Part shown: in pieces, positions 27,708 to 37,017 of the stretch
Position numbering within the stretch: the stretch's first letter is position 1
Layout of the letters: each line of letters opens with the position of its first letter
The notes under the pieces: generated by a model
Database searches by the model: none
Seen by the model: only the letters and a program-made list of their open reading frames with translations
What the model was told of the DNA's origin: nothing
Translations under genes and position numbers: made by a program
Source of the DNA: Nocardia sienata NBRC 100364
Lineage (GTDB): Bacteria; Actinomycetota; Actinomycetes; Mycobacteriales; Mycobacteriaceae
Assembly: GCF_001613205.1 (NCBI RefSeq)
Contig: NZ_BDBX01000002.1
Location: forward strand, 1-64,000
Direction: 5' to 3'
Length of the DNA: 64,000 nt

Positions 27708-29432
27708 ATGCCGAACATCGACTTTGCCGAACTGAACAGAGAGATCGAACGGAGAGGGGCCGGGTGGAAAGCGGTTCCCACCACCGTCAGCATGTTGAGC
27801 GAGGGCGATTTCAGCAACCTGCTCGGCGTAGTGGTCGACCGCGCGGACGTCGAGGCCGCCAATGCGGAGGCCAGGGAGAGGGTTGCCGACATCGGGGTAG
27901 GTGCCCCTCCAGCTTTCGACTGGCGCAATGTCGGTGGACGGAATTTCGTGACATCGGTGAAGGACCAACGCGACTGCGGTTCGTGCGTGTCCTTCGGCGC
28001 CTGTGCGTGCGTGGAATCGGCCGTGGCGATCAAAAATCCCGGGACGATCGTGGATCTGTCGGAGGCCGACCTGCACTTCTGCTCGAGTCATGGTGCGAAT
28101 TGCGGTGGTTGGTGGCCGTCGAAAGCTCTGGAAGCGGTCAAGAGTCGCGGCGTGGCTGATGACGCCTGTTTCCCCTACTTCACCGCATTCGATGCGAGTA
28201 AGCCGCCCAAGCCGTCATGCAAGGCATGTACCGACCGCGACGATAGGGCGTACAAGATCACCGGGTACACGTAACTGGTCACGATGGCCGAGCGTAAAGC
28301 CTGGATCTCCACCCGCGGGCCGGTCTCCGCATGTTTCCAGGTCTATGCCGACTTCTCCATGGTCGGAACTGGTGTGTACCGACATGTTTCGGGAGCATCT
28401 CGGGGATACCACTGCGTCCAGATCATCGGCTACGACGACGCACAGCAATGCTGGATCGCCAAGAATTCTTGGGGGACCAGTTGGGGGCACAAGGGCTTCT
28501 TCCGTATCGGGTACGGCGAATGCGGCATCGACGCTACGAGCGACGACCGAGACGCGGACGGTGAACTCAATCGCTTCCCGATGTGGGGTGTCGAGGGCGT
28601 CGTCCTTCCGGCATCCAGCAAGCGGAAGTGGTCCGGGTGGGAGAACCTCGGGGGGATCCTCACCGAGGGCCCCGCAGTGGCATCCTGGGCGGTTGATCGG
28701 CTGGATATCTTTACGAAAGGCGTCGACAGCCACATGCATCACGTGGCGTGGAACGGCAGAGCCTGGGGGGGATGGGAAGATTTGGCCGGCATGATCGTCG
28801 GTGCACCGGCAGCGGTCTCCTGGGGTCCGAATCGGATCGACACCTTCGCGCGGGGGACGGATAACCAGCTTTGGCACAAGTGGTGGGACGGCAGAGCTTG
28901 GCGCGGGTGGGAGAGTCTCGGAGGAGCCCTCACATCCGGTCCTGCCGTCGCCTCATGGGCGAAAGACCGGCTCGATGTGTTCGTCAAGGGCACCGATAAT
29001 GCCATGTGGCACCTCTGGTGGAACGGCACGACATGGAAAGGCTGGGAGAACCTCGGAGGCGGCCTGGCGGGCGCTCCCGCGGCAGTGTCCTGGGGTTCGA
29101 ACCGCATTGACACCTTTGTGCGGGGCACGGACAACCACCTCTGGCACAAGTGGTGGGATGGTCATGCCTGGGGTGGATGGGAAAACCTCGGCGGGGTTCT
29201 GCTCTCCGACCCGGCCGTGTCGTCCTGGGACAAAGACCGGCTCGATGTGTTCGTCAAGGGCACCGATAATGCCATGTGGCACCTCTGGTGGAACGGCAAA
29301 GCCTGGGGTGGCTGGGAAAACCTCGGCGGGGTAATCGACGACGCACCCGGAGCTGTGTCGTGGGGGCCCCTGCGTATTGACTGCTTCGTCAAAGGGATGG
29401 ACAGCCACCTCTGGCACAAGTGGTATGCATGA
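27708..29432 (+). pseudogene. papain-family cysteine protease with six-repeat propeller, interrupted by in-frame TAA
   Basis: ATG with AGGAG upstream. A propeptide-like N terminus (WKAVPTTVSMLSEGDF) is followed by a C1A papain domain: Gln87 and Cys93 in KDQRDCGSCVSFGACAC, His235 in GYHCVQIIGYDD, Asn253 in WIAKNSWGTSWGHKGFF. A TAA at 28272-28274 (codon 189) lies between the Cys and His halves in the same frame; ITGYT-stop-LVTMAERKAW reads as one substituted codon. After the protease, from about residue 307, six repeats of about 45 residues follow (WxGWENLGG...GPAVASW...DRLDxFxxGTDNxxWHxWW), like PLL/tectonin-type lectin propellers. No signal peptide. The truncated product lacks His and Asn and should be inactive unless the stop is read through. 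Confidence 0.85.
28617..29430 (+). repeat. six tandem propeller repeats within papain-like gene
   Basis: Six copies of roughly 135 bases encode WxGWENLGG-type blades. Copies three and five share a long nearly identical stretch (about 28966-29030 and 29236-29300), including gaccggctcgatgtgttcgt. Alternating blades are more alike (1/3/5 and 2/4/6), pointing to duplication of a two-blade unit. Confidence 0.8.
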
Positions 29433-29471
29433 GCGAATGGAGAAAGCCGTGTCCGCTGGGATCTGTATGCC

Positions 29472-29762
29472 ATGAGCGATCCTCTCGAAGAAGTCGTCGC
29501 TGTCCACGGGATCGCCTCCGTGCGTCTGCCCGAGATCCCCACGAGTGGATACGAGTGGGCGCTGACAGATCCCCCCCGTGGTCTCCGGCTCGTTCATGAC
29601 CGCTATGAAGGGCTGGAGACCGGCATAGCGGGAGGAAACGGAATTCACGTTTTCGAGTTGGCTCTCGACGGACCACAGGCGGTAGAAGCGACTTTCGCGC
29701 TGCGACGTCCGTGGGAGCAGTCGGCCATCGAGAGGAGACGCGTCATCATTCACCCGAGATGA
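29472..29762 (+). CDS. chagasin-family cysteine protease inhibitor
   Basis: 96 residues, no signal peptide. All three chagasin (I42) inhibitory loops can be seen: IPTSGYEWAL for the NPTTG(Y/F) loop, GGNGIHVFELAL for the GxxG loop and ALRRPWEQ for the RPW loop. Chagasins block papain-type proteases by wedging these loops into the active-site cleft. It lies 39 bases downstream of the papain-propeller gene on the same strand, so it probably protects the cell from that enzyme. Family membership is well supported; the pairing is inferred from adjacency. Confidence 0.8.
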   Translation: MSDPLEEVVAVHGIASVRLPEIPTSGYEWALTDPPRGLRLVHDRYEGLETGIAGGNGIHVFELALDGPQAVEATFALRRPWEQSAIERRRVIIHPR

Positions 29763-29922
29763 CGCCCGGATGACTGGTCACCGACCCCTGAAGATGTGAA
29801 AGCCCGGCAAACCGGGCGGGGTCGATCTCGCCGGTGCTCGCGTTCTGGCGCTGGTCTCCACCCGGCCAGGTTCACCTGCCCATCCGACGACTGTGGGCCG
29901 GCCAGGGTGTCGCCGGGGCGGT

Positions 29923-32900
29923 TCATGCTCCGGTGTGGAGGTGAGCGGCCCACAGCGATGGGGTGGCCGGAAAGGTGTCGCGCGCTGCACGGACAGCGTG
30001 GTGCAGTGCGTGGGGCGCGCGGCCGATATCGACCACAGTCGTATCGGGCCCGGTACGCAAGGCCGTATAGAAGGCGTCGGCGATGCGGATCGCGATATCG
30101 TCGTCGATTGTCCACAGAGTGCCGATGACGTGGGAATATCCGGCGAGCTGGAAAGCGGATGCGAGGTGGATGGACTCGTCGACCAATTGAGTGTCGGTGC
30201 TGATAGCGGTATCGCAGGCCGATAGATACGCCAACCGTGCCCGGTCGAGATGGATCGGGGCGAGTGCGGCGACGGTGAACGGGGTCGTGGCGTGATCGTG
30301 TAGCAGCAGCCGACTGCGCGAGGGGTCATCGGGGTCGGTGGCTGCGTGACAGGCGAAGTGCACGATGGCGCGTTCCGGCAGCAGATCCAGCACAGTGGCC
30401 GTCATCGGGGCTGTCTGCGCGGCAGACGGACTCGCAAGAGAGCCGAGATCGTTTACATCGTCGGGCTCGGTGAGGACAGTGGCTCCCGGCAGATGCGTGG
30501 CGACCAGCCGGGCTTCGTCGAGCACGTAATGCAGCCGGCCGTCGATCCCGGGAGTCGTGGGCATGGCCACGACAAGGGCCGGCCCGGGCGTGTTCAGGTC
30601 TGCGGTGGACGAGCGCCGGCGACGCGCGTATTCGAGAGCGGCGACAGTGGGCGTATAGGAAGAGACGACACGGTCCATCACCGTCGCTGGGTCGGATCGG
30701 GCCGGGTGAGTGTGATAGCCGGCCGCGTGGATCGGTAGTTGGCCCAGCAGTCCGCCGGGCGCCCACCACACCCGCGGTCCGGACCGGTCGGGCGCAATCG
30801 GCCGATGAAAGCCCAGCGCTTCGAGCACGGGACCGGTTGCGTTGTCCCACAGCCATTCCAGGGTGGCGCTCAACTGTCGTTGCGCGGCTTGCCGTTCGGA
30901 TCCGGTGGTGCCGTGCGCGGCGGTGTTCAGCGCCTCGCGGAAGGCGCGGGCTCGGTCGCGCACCGCCGCTGCGGACAGGGCAGGCAGCGGCAGCCAGGAG
31001 ATTCCATCGGCGGTGAGCAGAAGCGCGTCGCTACCGTACCGGCCGATGCCGAAGGCCACGACCGGCCCGTGGCCGGCCTGCGCGACCAATTGCCCGGTCG
31101 ACGGTGGTAGAGCGAATGTTTCGAATCCGGGTTGGGCCCGGATGCGGGTGAGTACCTCCTCGAACTCGCGTGCCAGTCGGTGCCGATCCGGCGCCGGGTC
31201 GTCGGAACCGGCCGGAAAGGGGGTGGGGTCGGGCCGATCGAGCTGCTCACGCAGCCGGACGAAGTCGCCACCGAGATCCGGATGCCGGTCCATGAGCTCG
31301 GCGGTATCTGTACGGACCTGGACCGTCCGGTTCAGCAGTACGGCCCGGCCGGCCTCGAGCAGGCGCAGTGCCAGATCCGCCCGATCGCTCTCGGGTACAG
31401 CCGGATTCCGTAAGGTCAGCGCCGCGGCGTCGGCGGCGAATCCGCCCCATCGACCGATGGCGTACTGCTGATCGGACCGTTCCAACTGCCGTGGTGCGAT
31501 CTCGGGAAGCAGTCGGACCGCGTGCTCGATCAACTCGGCCGCACGGTCCGGTTGCGTGGCCGCGACCAGGTCGGCGGCAGCGCGGGCCGCCAGGATTCGG
31601 GTCGACGGCGGTGCCACAGTGGACCGCTGTGCGTCCAGAAAGGCTGTGGTGGCCTCGTATCGGTCGCGCGTGGCGTCCGTTCGCCAGTACCGCATCATCA
31701 GGGCGGCCCCGAGCCCGGTCAGCCGTTGGGCGTGCGCGGGGTGATCGGCGGGTGTGATATTCGCGGCTCGCCGCAGGGTATCGATGGCCTCGTCGAGATC
31801 TGTCGGAGTTCTCGTCTGTTCGAAGCGGGTCCGGATGGCGAACCCGAGGTTGCTGAGCATGGCCGGCAGGTCGGGGTGATCGGCGGGCGTCGCGGCGACG
31901 GACTGCCGGAACAAGTCGATCGCCGCTTCCAGATCGGCTGTTTCGGTCGTCTGCTCGAACCGGTCCGACAGGGCGTTTCCGAGATTCACCAGCAGAATGT
32001 TCATTGTGCGGTAACCGGCCGGAGCCGAGTCCACGGCGGCGCGCAGACTGGTGATGGCCTCATCCAGATCCGATCGTCTGCCGCTGCGTTCGTATCGACT
32101 CCGAAGGGCTGTCCCCAGAGTCGTCAGTCTGCCTGCTCGGGTAGTGCTGCCTCCCGCTGTGCCGACAACAGCTCGTCGAGCCATCCGGATGGCTTCGTCC
32201 AGATCCGTCATGGAACCGGTTCGATGGAACCGATCGACCAGTGCGCGGCCGAGGCTGCTCGCCCGGTCGGAGTAGTCGGGGTCCTCGGTGACAGTGGCCG
32301 CGACCGCTTCCCGGCCGATTCGGATGGCCTCGTCCAGATCGGCCGGGTTCCCGGTTCGCTCGAAGCGGATGCGCAGTGTGAACCCCAGACCGAACAGGTC
32401 CCGGGCCCGATCGGGATGACCGGCCGGGCTCGCCGCCACGGCCTGTCGTCCCGCTTCGACCGCCTCGTTCAGATCCGATATCGTCCCGGTCCGCTCGAAC
32501 CGGCCCAGCAGCGCCCCGCGGAGGGTGTCCAGGGAGTCGGCGCGGCCCGGATCGCCGGCGGGGGTGCCGGTCACCGCCTGTCGTACGAGCCGAATGGCTT
32601 CGTCGGCATCGGTACGGTCGCCGGTCCGCTCGAAACGGGACCGCACGCTCTGTCCCAGGACGTGGCGCATTTCGGTCCGCAGGCTGTCGGGAAGCGTCGC
32701 GGGCATGGCCGATATGGTCTGCTCGCCGAGCCGGATGGCCTCGTCCAGATCGGCCGCCGCCCCCGTCCGCGCGTACCTGTCCGCGTGTGCCGCGGCGAGA
32801 TGCACCAGCCGCACGCAGAGCAGCGGATCGTCCGCGGCCGTCGCCGCCACCGCCCGGTGCCCCAGCGCGATCGCTTCGTCGAGGTCGGCGAGTTGCCCGG

Positions 32901-33456
32901 TCCGCGCGACTCGGCTCAGTAGCACAGCACCGAGTCGGTCGGTCCTGTCGGCGAGCTCGGGATCGCCGTCGGCTGTGCGGGCGACCGCTTCCCGCATCAG
33001 CAGGACCGCGTCGTCCAGGTCGGCGAGGTCTCCCGTGTTCTCGAACCGGGTATCCAAGCTGCTCCCGACGGCTATCAGCACGACGGTACGGAAGGGAACA
33101 TCGGCCGGGACGACATCCAGTGTCCGGCGACCGAGCCGGATGGCCTCGTCCAGATCGGCTGCCGCATTCGTCCGGCCGAACCGGAATACCAATGCCCGGG
33201 CCAGGTGGTATCGAACGCCGGGAAATGCGGGGTGGCCGGCCGGGGTGTCGGCGACGAGCTGTCGGCCCACGCGGATCGCGTCGTCCAGTTCGGCGACGGT
33301 CTTCGCTCGATTCAGACGGTTGCGAAAAGCGTCCAGTGGGCCGAAGGGGCCGCTTCGACCGACGGCGGCCAGCGCGCCCAGCTGCTGCCAGAGACTCTTG
33401 GCGGCGGTGAAGAAACCGGATCCGCCGGTGCCACCGTCGTGCTCACGATCTGTCAT
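29923..33456 (-). CDS. TPR-repeat protein with C-terminal CHAT caspase-like protease domain
   Basis: 1177 residues. Residues 50-610 are about ten tandem TPR-like repeats with the recurring core DLDEAIRLGRxAV and FERTGxxxDLDEAI. The C-terminal domain has the CHAT caspase-like fold: ALVVAMPTTPGI, then IVHFACHAATDPDDPSRSRL with His1037 and LAYLSACDTAISTD with Cys1081 as the expected dyad. CHAT proteases are cysteine proteases found in bacterial conflict and death systems. A divergent pair of genes starts 67 bases away. It is followed by nothing on the same strand. Soluble, no signal peptide. Confidence 0.92.
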   Translation of the reverse strand: MTDREHDGGTGGSGFFTAAKSLWQQLGALAAVGRSGPFGPLDAFRNRLNRAKTVAELDDAIRVGRQLVADTPAGHPAFPGVRYHLARALVFRFGRTNAAADLDEAIRLGRRTLDVVPADVPFRTVVLIAVGSSLDTRFENTGDLADLDDAVLLMREAVARTADGDPELADRTDRLGAVLLSRVARTGQLADLDEAIALGHRAVAATAADDPLLCVRLVHLAAAHADRYARTGAAADLDEAIRLGEQTISAMPATLPDSLRTEMRHVLGQSVRSRFERTGDRTDADEAIRLVRQAVTGTPAGDPGRADSLDTLRGALLGRFERTGTISDLNEAVEAGRQAVAASPAGHPDRARDLFGLGFTLRIRFERTGNPADLDEAIRIGREAVAATVTEDPDYSDRASSLGRALVDRFHRTGSMTDLDEAIRMARRAVVGTAGGSTTRAGRLTTLGTALRSRYERSGRRSDLDEAITSLRAAVDSAPAGYRTMNILLVNLGNALSDRFEQTTETADLEAAIDLFRQSVAATPADHPDLPAMLSNLGFAIRTRFEQTRTPTDLDEAIDTLRRAANITPADHPAHAQRLTGLGAALMMRYWRTDATRDRYEATTAFLDAQRSTVAPPSTRILAARAAADLVAATQPDRAAELIEHAVRLLPEIAPRQLERSDQQYAIGRWGGFAADAAALTLRNPAVPESDRADLALRLLEAGRAVLLNRTVQVRTDTAELMDRHPDLGGDFVRLREQLDRPDPTPFPAGSDDPAPDRHRLAREFEEVLTRIRAQPGFETFALPPSTGQLVAQAGHGPVVAFGIGRYGSDALLLTADGISWLPLPALSAAAVRDRARAFREALNTAAHGTTGSERQAAQRQLSATLEWLWDNATGPVLEALGFHRPIAPDRSGPRVWWAPGGLLGQLPIHAAGYHTHPARSDPATVMDRVVSSYTPTVAALEYARRRRSSTADLNTPGPALVVAMPTTPGIDGRLHYVLDEARLVATHLPGATVLTEPDDVNDLGSLASPSAAQTAPMTATVLDLLPERAIVHFACHAATDPDDPSRSRLLLHDHATTPFTVAALAPIHLDRARLAYLSACDTAISTDTQLVDESIHLASAFQLAGYSHVIGTLWTIDDDIAIRIADAFYTALRTGPDTTVVDIGRAPHALHHAVRAARDTFPATPSLWAAHLHTGA

Positions 33457-33523
33457 ACTGCCCTCCCCGGATGTGTATCGACGCTAGTCATCCGACGGCC
33501 TGAAGCACAACGTCTTCGACGAT

Positions 33524-33991
33524 ATGATCGAACCGCCGCGCTGCACCGCCGAGGCCGTGCACGTGGCGTCTGCCGGATTTCTCGTCGTCCCAGGGGGTTG
33601 TTTGCTGCCGTCGTCACAAGATGCCGGGCGGGTCGCCGCCGGATTGGCTTATCTGTGTGGGCATCTGGAGGATATTCGCAGCGTACTCGGCGATGACGGA
33701 GCCGATCCGGGATCGCCGCTCAACCGTCTGCTCGCCGTCGTGCGCTCCGGCAGCGCCACCGGTTTCGGTGTCGCGCTCGAGGCCGTCCACACCGCACTAC
33801 AGGCCCGCGGTGACGCGCGCGGGTTGTACGGACATCACCGCAGCGCCACACCGATCGGTGTACGCCACCTCGAAGTCGTCTACCGCTGTCCGCTGGCACG
33901 TTGCATGGGCCGTACCGCCGACGAGGTCCACGACGACCCGCCACGGTGCGCCCTCACCGGGCGGGAGTTGTTGCGAGAGCGGCTTTCCTGA
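33524..33991 (+). CDS. small protein with C-terminal Cys motif, CHAT neighbour
   Basis: 155 residues. The helical N-terminal two thirds show no known family. The C terminus has YRCPLARCMGRTADEVHDDP followed by RCALTGRELL, a CPxxxC...C arrangement like a small zinc ribbon with a substituted ligand. It lies back to back with the CHAT gene and its stop is directly followed by the ATG of a membrane protein, so those two are coupled. Probably an adaptor or sensor in the CHAT locus; this is inference. Confidence 0.65.
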   Translation: MIEPPRCTAEAVHVASAGFLVVPGGCLLPSSQDAGRVAAGLAYLCGHLEDIRSVLGDDGADPGSPLNRLLAVVRSGSATGFGVALEAVHTALQARGDARGLYGHHRSATPIGVRHLEVVYRCPLARCMGRTADEVHDDPPRCALTGRELLRERLS

Positions 33992-34921
33992 ATGGGCGGG
34001 TTGTGGGGCGAACTGACGAAGAAGCTCGCCGAGAAGTGGCTGTCGCTGCTGGTTCTGCCGGGTGCCCTCTATCTCGCGGTCGCAGGTGCCGCAATCGTGC
34101 TCGGGCACGGTCGTGCGCTGGATGTGGGTCTGCTCGCACGCACGATCACCTCCTACGCCGAAAACCCGGCGATTGCCGCCACGGGCGCGGGAATCCTGCT
34201 TCTGGTGGCGATCTCGGCCGGTGCCGCCGCGGTCGGGCTCGTCGCGCAGGCCCTCGGAACCTTTGCCGAACACATCGCGCTGGCCACGGAGTGGACCGCC
34301 TGGCCGTCGCCGGTCCGGCATCCGGCGAGCTGGGCGGTTGCCCGGCGCAAACGTCGCTGGGACACCGCCGAGGACGTCTACCGCCGGGAGCTCAGCAAGA
34401 CGCTGGCTCCCGACCCCGCGGACCGGCCGGATCCAGCGCTCCGGCATCGCGCGGCCCGTACCCGCAACCGGATCTCGACGGAACGGCCGGAACGGCCCAC
34501 CTGGAGCGGTGATCGAGTACATGCCGCGGCTGTTCGCCTCGACCGCGACCACCACCTCGACCTCGCCACGGTATGGTCGTCGGTCTGGCTGATCCTTCCG
34601 GATTCCACCCGAGACCAGATCGGGGAGGCACGGACCGCTTTGGCGCGGGCGACCACGCTGCTCGCCTGGTCGGTCCTGTATTCGGTGCTGACGGTCTGGT
34701 GGTGGCCCGCGGCTCTGATCGGCGTCGTCACCGCGGCAACGGCCCGGTATCGAATCCGCACCGCAACAGATGCCTATGCCACTCTCCTGGAATCCGCGAC
34801 CCGCTTGCATGCCGTTTCTCTCGCGACCCAACTCGGTATCGAGCACGCGGGCCCGCTCACGCCGCAACTCGGCCACGTTCTCACCCGCCACCTCGGCAGC
34901 CCGCGCCCGCCCACCGACTGA
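33992..34921 (+). CDS. membrane protein of CHAT locus
   Basis: 309 residues. The N-terminal part reads LTKKLAEKWLSLLVLPGALY followed by a membrane segment, then a second around AATGAGILLLVAISAGAAAV, a central soluble part rich in Arg, and a third or fourth helix around LAWSVLYSVLTVWWWPAALI. I do not recognise a named family. It starts right after the stop of the Cys-motif protein and so shares its transcript. It could be the membrane-acting or membrane-docking part of a CHAT-dependent system. Confidence 0.65.
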   Translation: MGGLWGELTKKLAEKWLSLLVLPGALYLAVAGAAIVLGHGRALDVGLLARTITSYAENPAIAATGAGILLLVAISAGAAAVGLVAQALGTFAEHIALATEWTAWPSPVRHPASWAVARRKRRWDTAEDVYRRELSKTLAPDPADRPDPALRHRAARTRNRISTERPERPTWSGDRVHAAAVRLDRDHHLDLATVWSSVWLILPDSTRDQIGEARTALARATTLLAWSVLYSVLTVWWWPAALIGVVTAATARYRIRTATDAYATLLESATRLHAVSLATQLGIEHAGPLTPQLGHVLTRHLGSPRPPTD

Positions 34922-35160
34922 GTGAACCGGCACCGCCCCGTAGGAGGCGGCGGCACCACGGGCCGGAATCGAGGTCGCGTTCGCCGGACCACCTACGATG
35001 TCGGCACGGATCGGTCCCCGGACGGACTGTGGAATCACAACAGCGAGTGCTGCAGGCGTCGTGCCGCGAGATACACCACGCGACGGTATGCCCCCGACCA
35101 CACAGAATCTCCACATTCGACGCCTGTTCTCTCCACACAGGGTGGCTAGGCTTCCCGACC

Positions 35161-35862
35161 ATGGAACAGAACGCACCGGCAGGGGGAGCGGTGGCGCGGC
35201 GGATCCTGGTGGTGGACGACGAACTCACCATTGCGGAATCGGTGGCGGCGCGGTTGCGGGCCGAGGAGTTCACGGTGGCGCTGGCCCACGACGGACCCGC
35301 CGCGGTAGCCGCCGCGAGCACTTTCGAACCCGATCTCGTCGTCCTCGACGTCATGCTGCCCGGCTTCGACGGACTGGAAGTCTGTCGGCGGATCCAGGCC
35401 GAACGCTCGGTGCCGGTACTGATGCTCACCGCGCGAACCGATGAGACCGATCAGCTCATCGGTCTCGGCGTCGGCGCCGATGACTACCTCACCAAACCGT
35501 TCTCCCTGCGAGTCCTCACCGCCCGGGTGCACGCGTTGCTGCGCCGGGTCGAACGCGCCGCAGCGCTGCCCGGCACGATCACCGTGGTCGGCGATCTGCG
35601 AATCGACGCCGATCAGCGCCGGGTCTGGCGCGGCGGGGTCGAAGCCCAATTGACGCCGCTGGAGTTCGATCTACTGGCCCGGCTGGCGCAGCGGCCCCGC
35701 GCGGTGCTGGCTCGCGAACGTCTCCTCGAGGAGGTATGGGACTGGGCCGATGCCGCGGGCACCCGGGCGGTCGACAGCCATATCAAAGCTTTACGCCGCA
35801 AACTCGGCGCCGATCTGATCCGGACCGTCCACGGTGTCGGGTACGCGCTGGAGTGCAGATGA
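35161..35862 (+). CDS. OmpR-family response regulator
   Basis: 233 residues. The receiver domain has ILVVDDELTIAESV, phospho-acceptor Asp in LVVLDVMLPGFDG and the Lys in DDYLTKPFSLR. A winged-helix DNA-binding domain (LTPLEFDLLARLAQ ... GTRAVDSHIKALRRKLG) ends at the stop. Longer frames upstream are open but the receiver begins right after this ATG. Its stop overlaps the start of the sensor kinase (ATGA). Together they form a two-component system next to a DUF4153/4173 membrane protein, a possible target. Confidence 0.93.
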   Translation: MEQNAPAGGAVARRILVVDDELTIAESVAARLRAEEFTVALAHDGPAAVAAASTFEPDLVVLDVMLPGFDGLEVCRRIQAERSVPVLMLTARTDETDQLIGLGVGADDYLTKPFSLRVLTARVHALLRRVERAAALPGTITVVGDLRIDADQRRVWRGGVEAQLTPLEFDLLARLAQRPRAVLARERLLEEVWDWADAAGTRAVDSHIKALRRKLGADLIRTVHGVGYALECR

Positions 35863-36947
35863 GCGGGCACACGGTCGCCGGCGCCGACACCGGGGGCCGG
35901 GTCGTGCGCGGGTTGCGGCGGGTATCCGACCGAGTGGCGGCGGTATTGCCGCGGCCGCTGGATCGGGTCCGCTCCATCAAACTCAAATTGGCCGTCCTGA
36001 TGACCTTTGCGGGCGGACTCGCCTTCGGCTATTTCCGCCTGCAGATCGGCTGGCTGCCACCGATGACCACGCTGGCCGCGATGGCGATCGCGCTGGTGTC
36101 CTCGCAGTTCCTGGCGCACGGCATCACCATGCCGCTGCGGGAGATGACCGCCGCCGCCCAGCGTATGGCGCGCGGGGACTACACGAGCCGCGTGCGCGCC
36201 TCTTCCCGCGACGAAGTGGGCCAGCTGGCCGAAGCGTTCAACCGGATGGCCGACGACCTCGCCGCAGCCGACCAGCAGCGCCGTGACCTGATAGCCAATG
36301 TTTCGCACGAGTTGCGGACCCCCGTCACCGCGCTGGGCGCCATCCTGGAGAACCTGGTGGACGGGGTATCGAAGCCCGATCCGAAAACACTCGCAACGGC
36401 TCTCGCGCAGACCGAACGGCTCGGGCGGCTCGTCTCCGAACTGCTCGACATCTCGAGTATCGAGGCGGGCGCCGTCCCGCTCGACCGCGGCGAATTCGCC
36501 ATCGCACCGCTCTTCGCGGAAGTGGTGGCCGAGGTGGAGGTCATGACGGCCGCGTCCGGCCGCGGGATCCGCTTCCGCAGCGAGGTCGAGCCGGTGACCG
36601 CGACCGTGTACGCCGACCGCGCTCGCCTCCACCAGGTTGTGTTGAACCTCCTGGACAACGCCGCCCGGCACGGTCCGGCCGGTGGGGAGGTCCGCCTCCG
36701 CGCCCATATCGTGGCCGACGACCTCGTCATCGATGTCGAGGACGACGGTCCCGGCATACCGCCTGCCCAGCGCGAGCGCATCTTCGACCGTTTCACTCGC
36801 GGCGGCCGTACCGACGGCGGCGGCACCGGGCTCGGACTCGCCATCGCGCGCTGGGTGATCGATCTGCACCGCGGCGCCATCGCCGTCACCGACCCCGGCT
36901 CCCGGATCCGCGTGATCCTGCCGGCCACCGAGCCCCCCGACCACTGA
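35859..36947 (+). CDS. sensor histidine kinase
   Basis: 362 residues. Two closely spaced membrane segments around IKLKLAVLMTFAGGLAFGYF and MTTLAAMAIALVSSQFL leave almost no outer loop, so it probably senses the membrane or an inner signal. A HAMP domain (TMPLREMTAAAQRMARGDYT) follows. The phosphorylation site is in NVSHELRTPVTALGA, and the ATPase domain has LLDNAARHG, DDGPGIPPAQRERIFDRF and GTGLGLAIARWV. Partner of the response regulator with which it overlaps by four bases. Confidence 0.93.
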   Translation: MSGHTVAGADTGGRVVRGLRRVSDRVAAVLPRPLDRVRSIKLKLAVLMTFAGGLAFGYFRLQIGWLPPMTTLAAMAIALVSSQFLAHGITMPLREMTAAAQRMARGDYTSRVRASSRDEVGQLAEAFNRMADDLAAADQQRRDLIANVSHELRTPVTALGAILENLVDGVSKPDPKTLATALAQTERLGRLVSELLDISSIEAGAVPLDRGEFAIAPLFAEVVAEVEVMTAASGRGIRFRSEVEPVTATVYADRARLHQVVLNLLDNAARHGPAGGEVRLRAHIVADDLVIDVEDDGPGIPPAQRERIFDRFTRGGRTDGGGTGLGLAIARWVIDLHRGAIAVTDPGSRIRVILPATEPPDH

Positions 36948-37017
36948 CCTTTCCCACTGCACAACCCGGCCGCCGATCGGCCCCGGGGCGATAACGCACG
37001 CCTTCAGGAGGAGCTCC

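Noticed and set aside
28617-29430. CRISPR-like repeats
   Set aside because: The repeats are coding propeller blades of about 135 bases without spacers.
31522-32922. 466-residue plus-strand frame inside the CHAT gene
   Set aside because: Repetitive product that mirrors the TPR repeats on the other strand.
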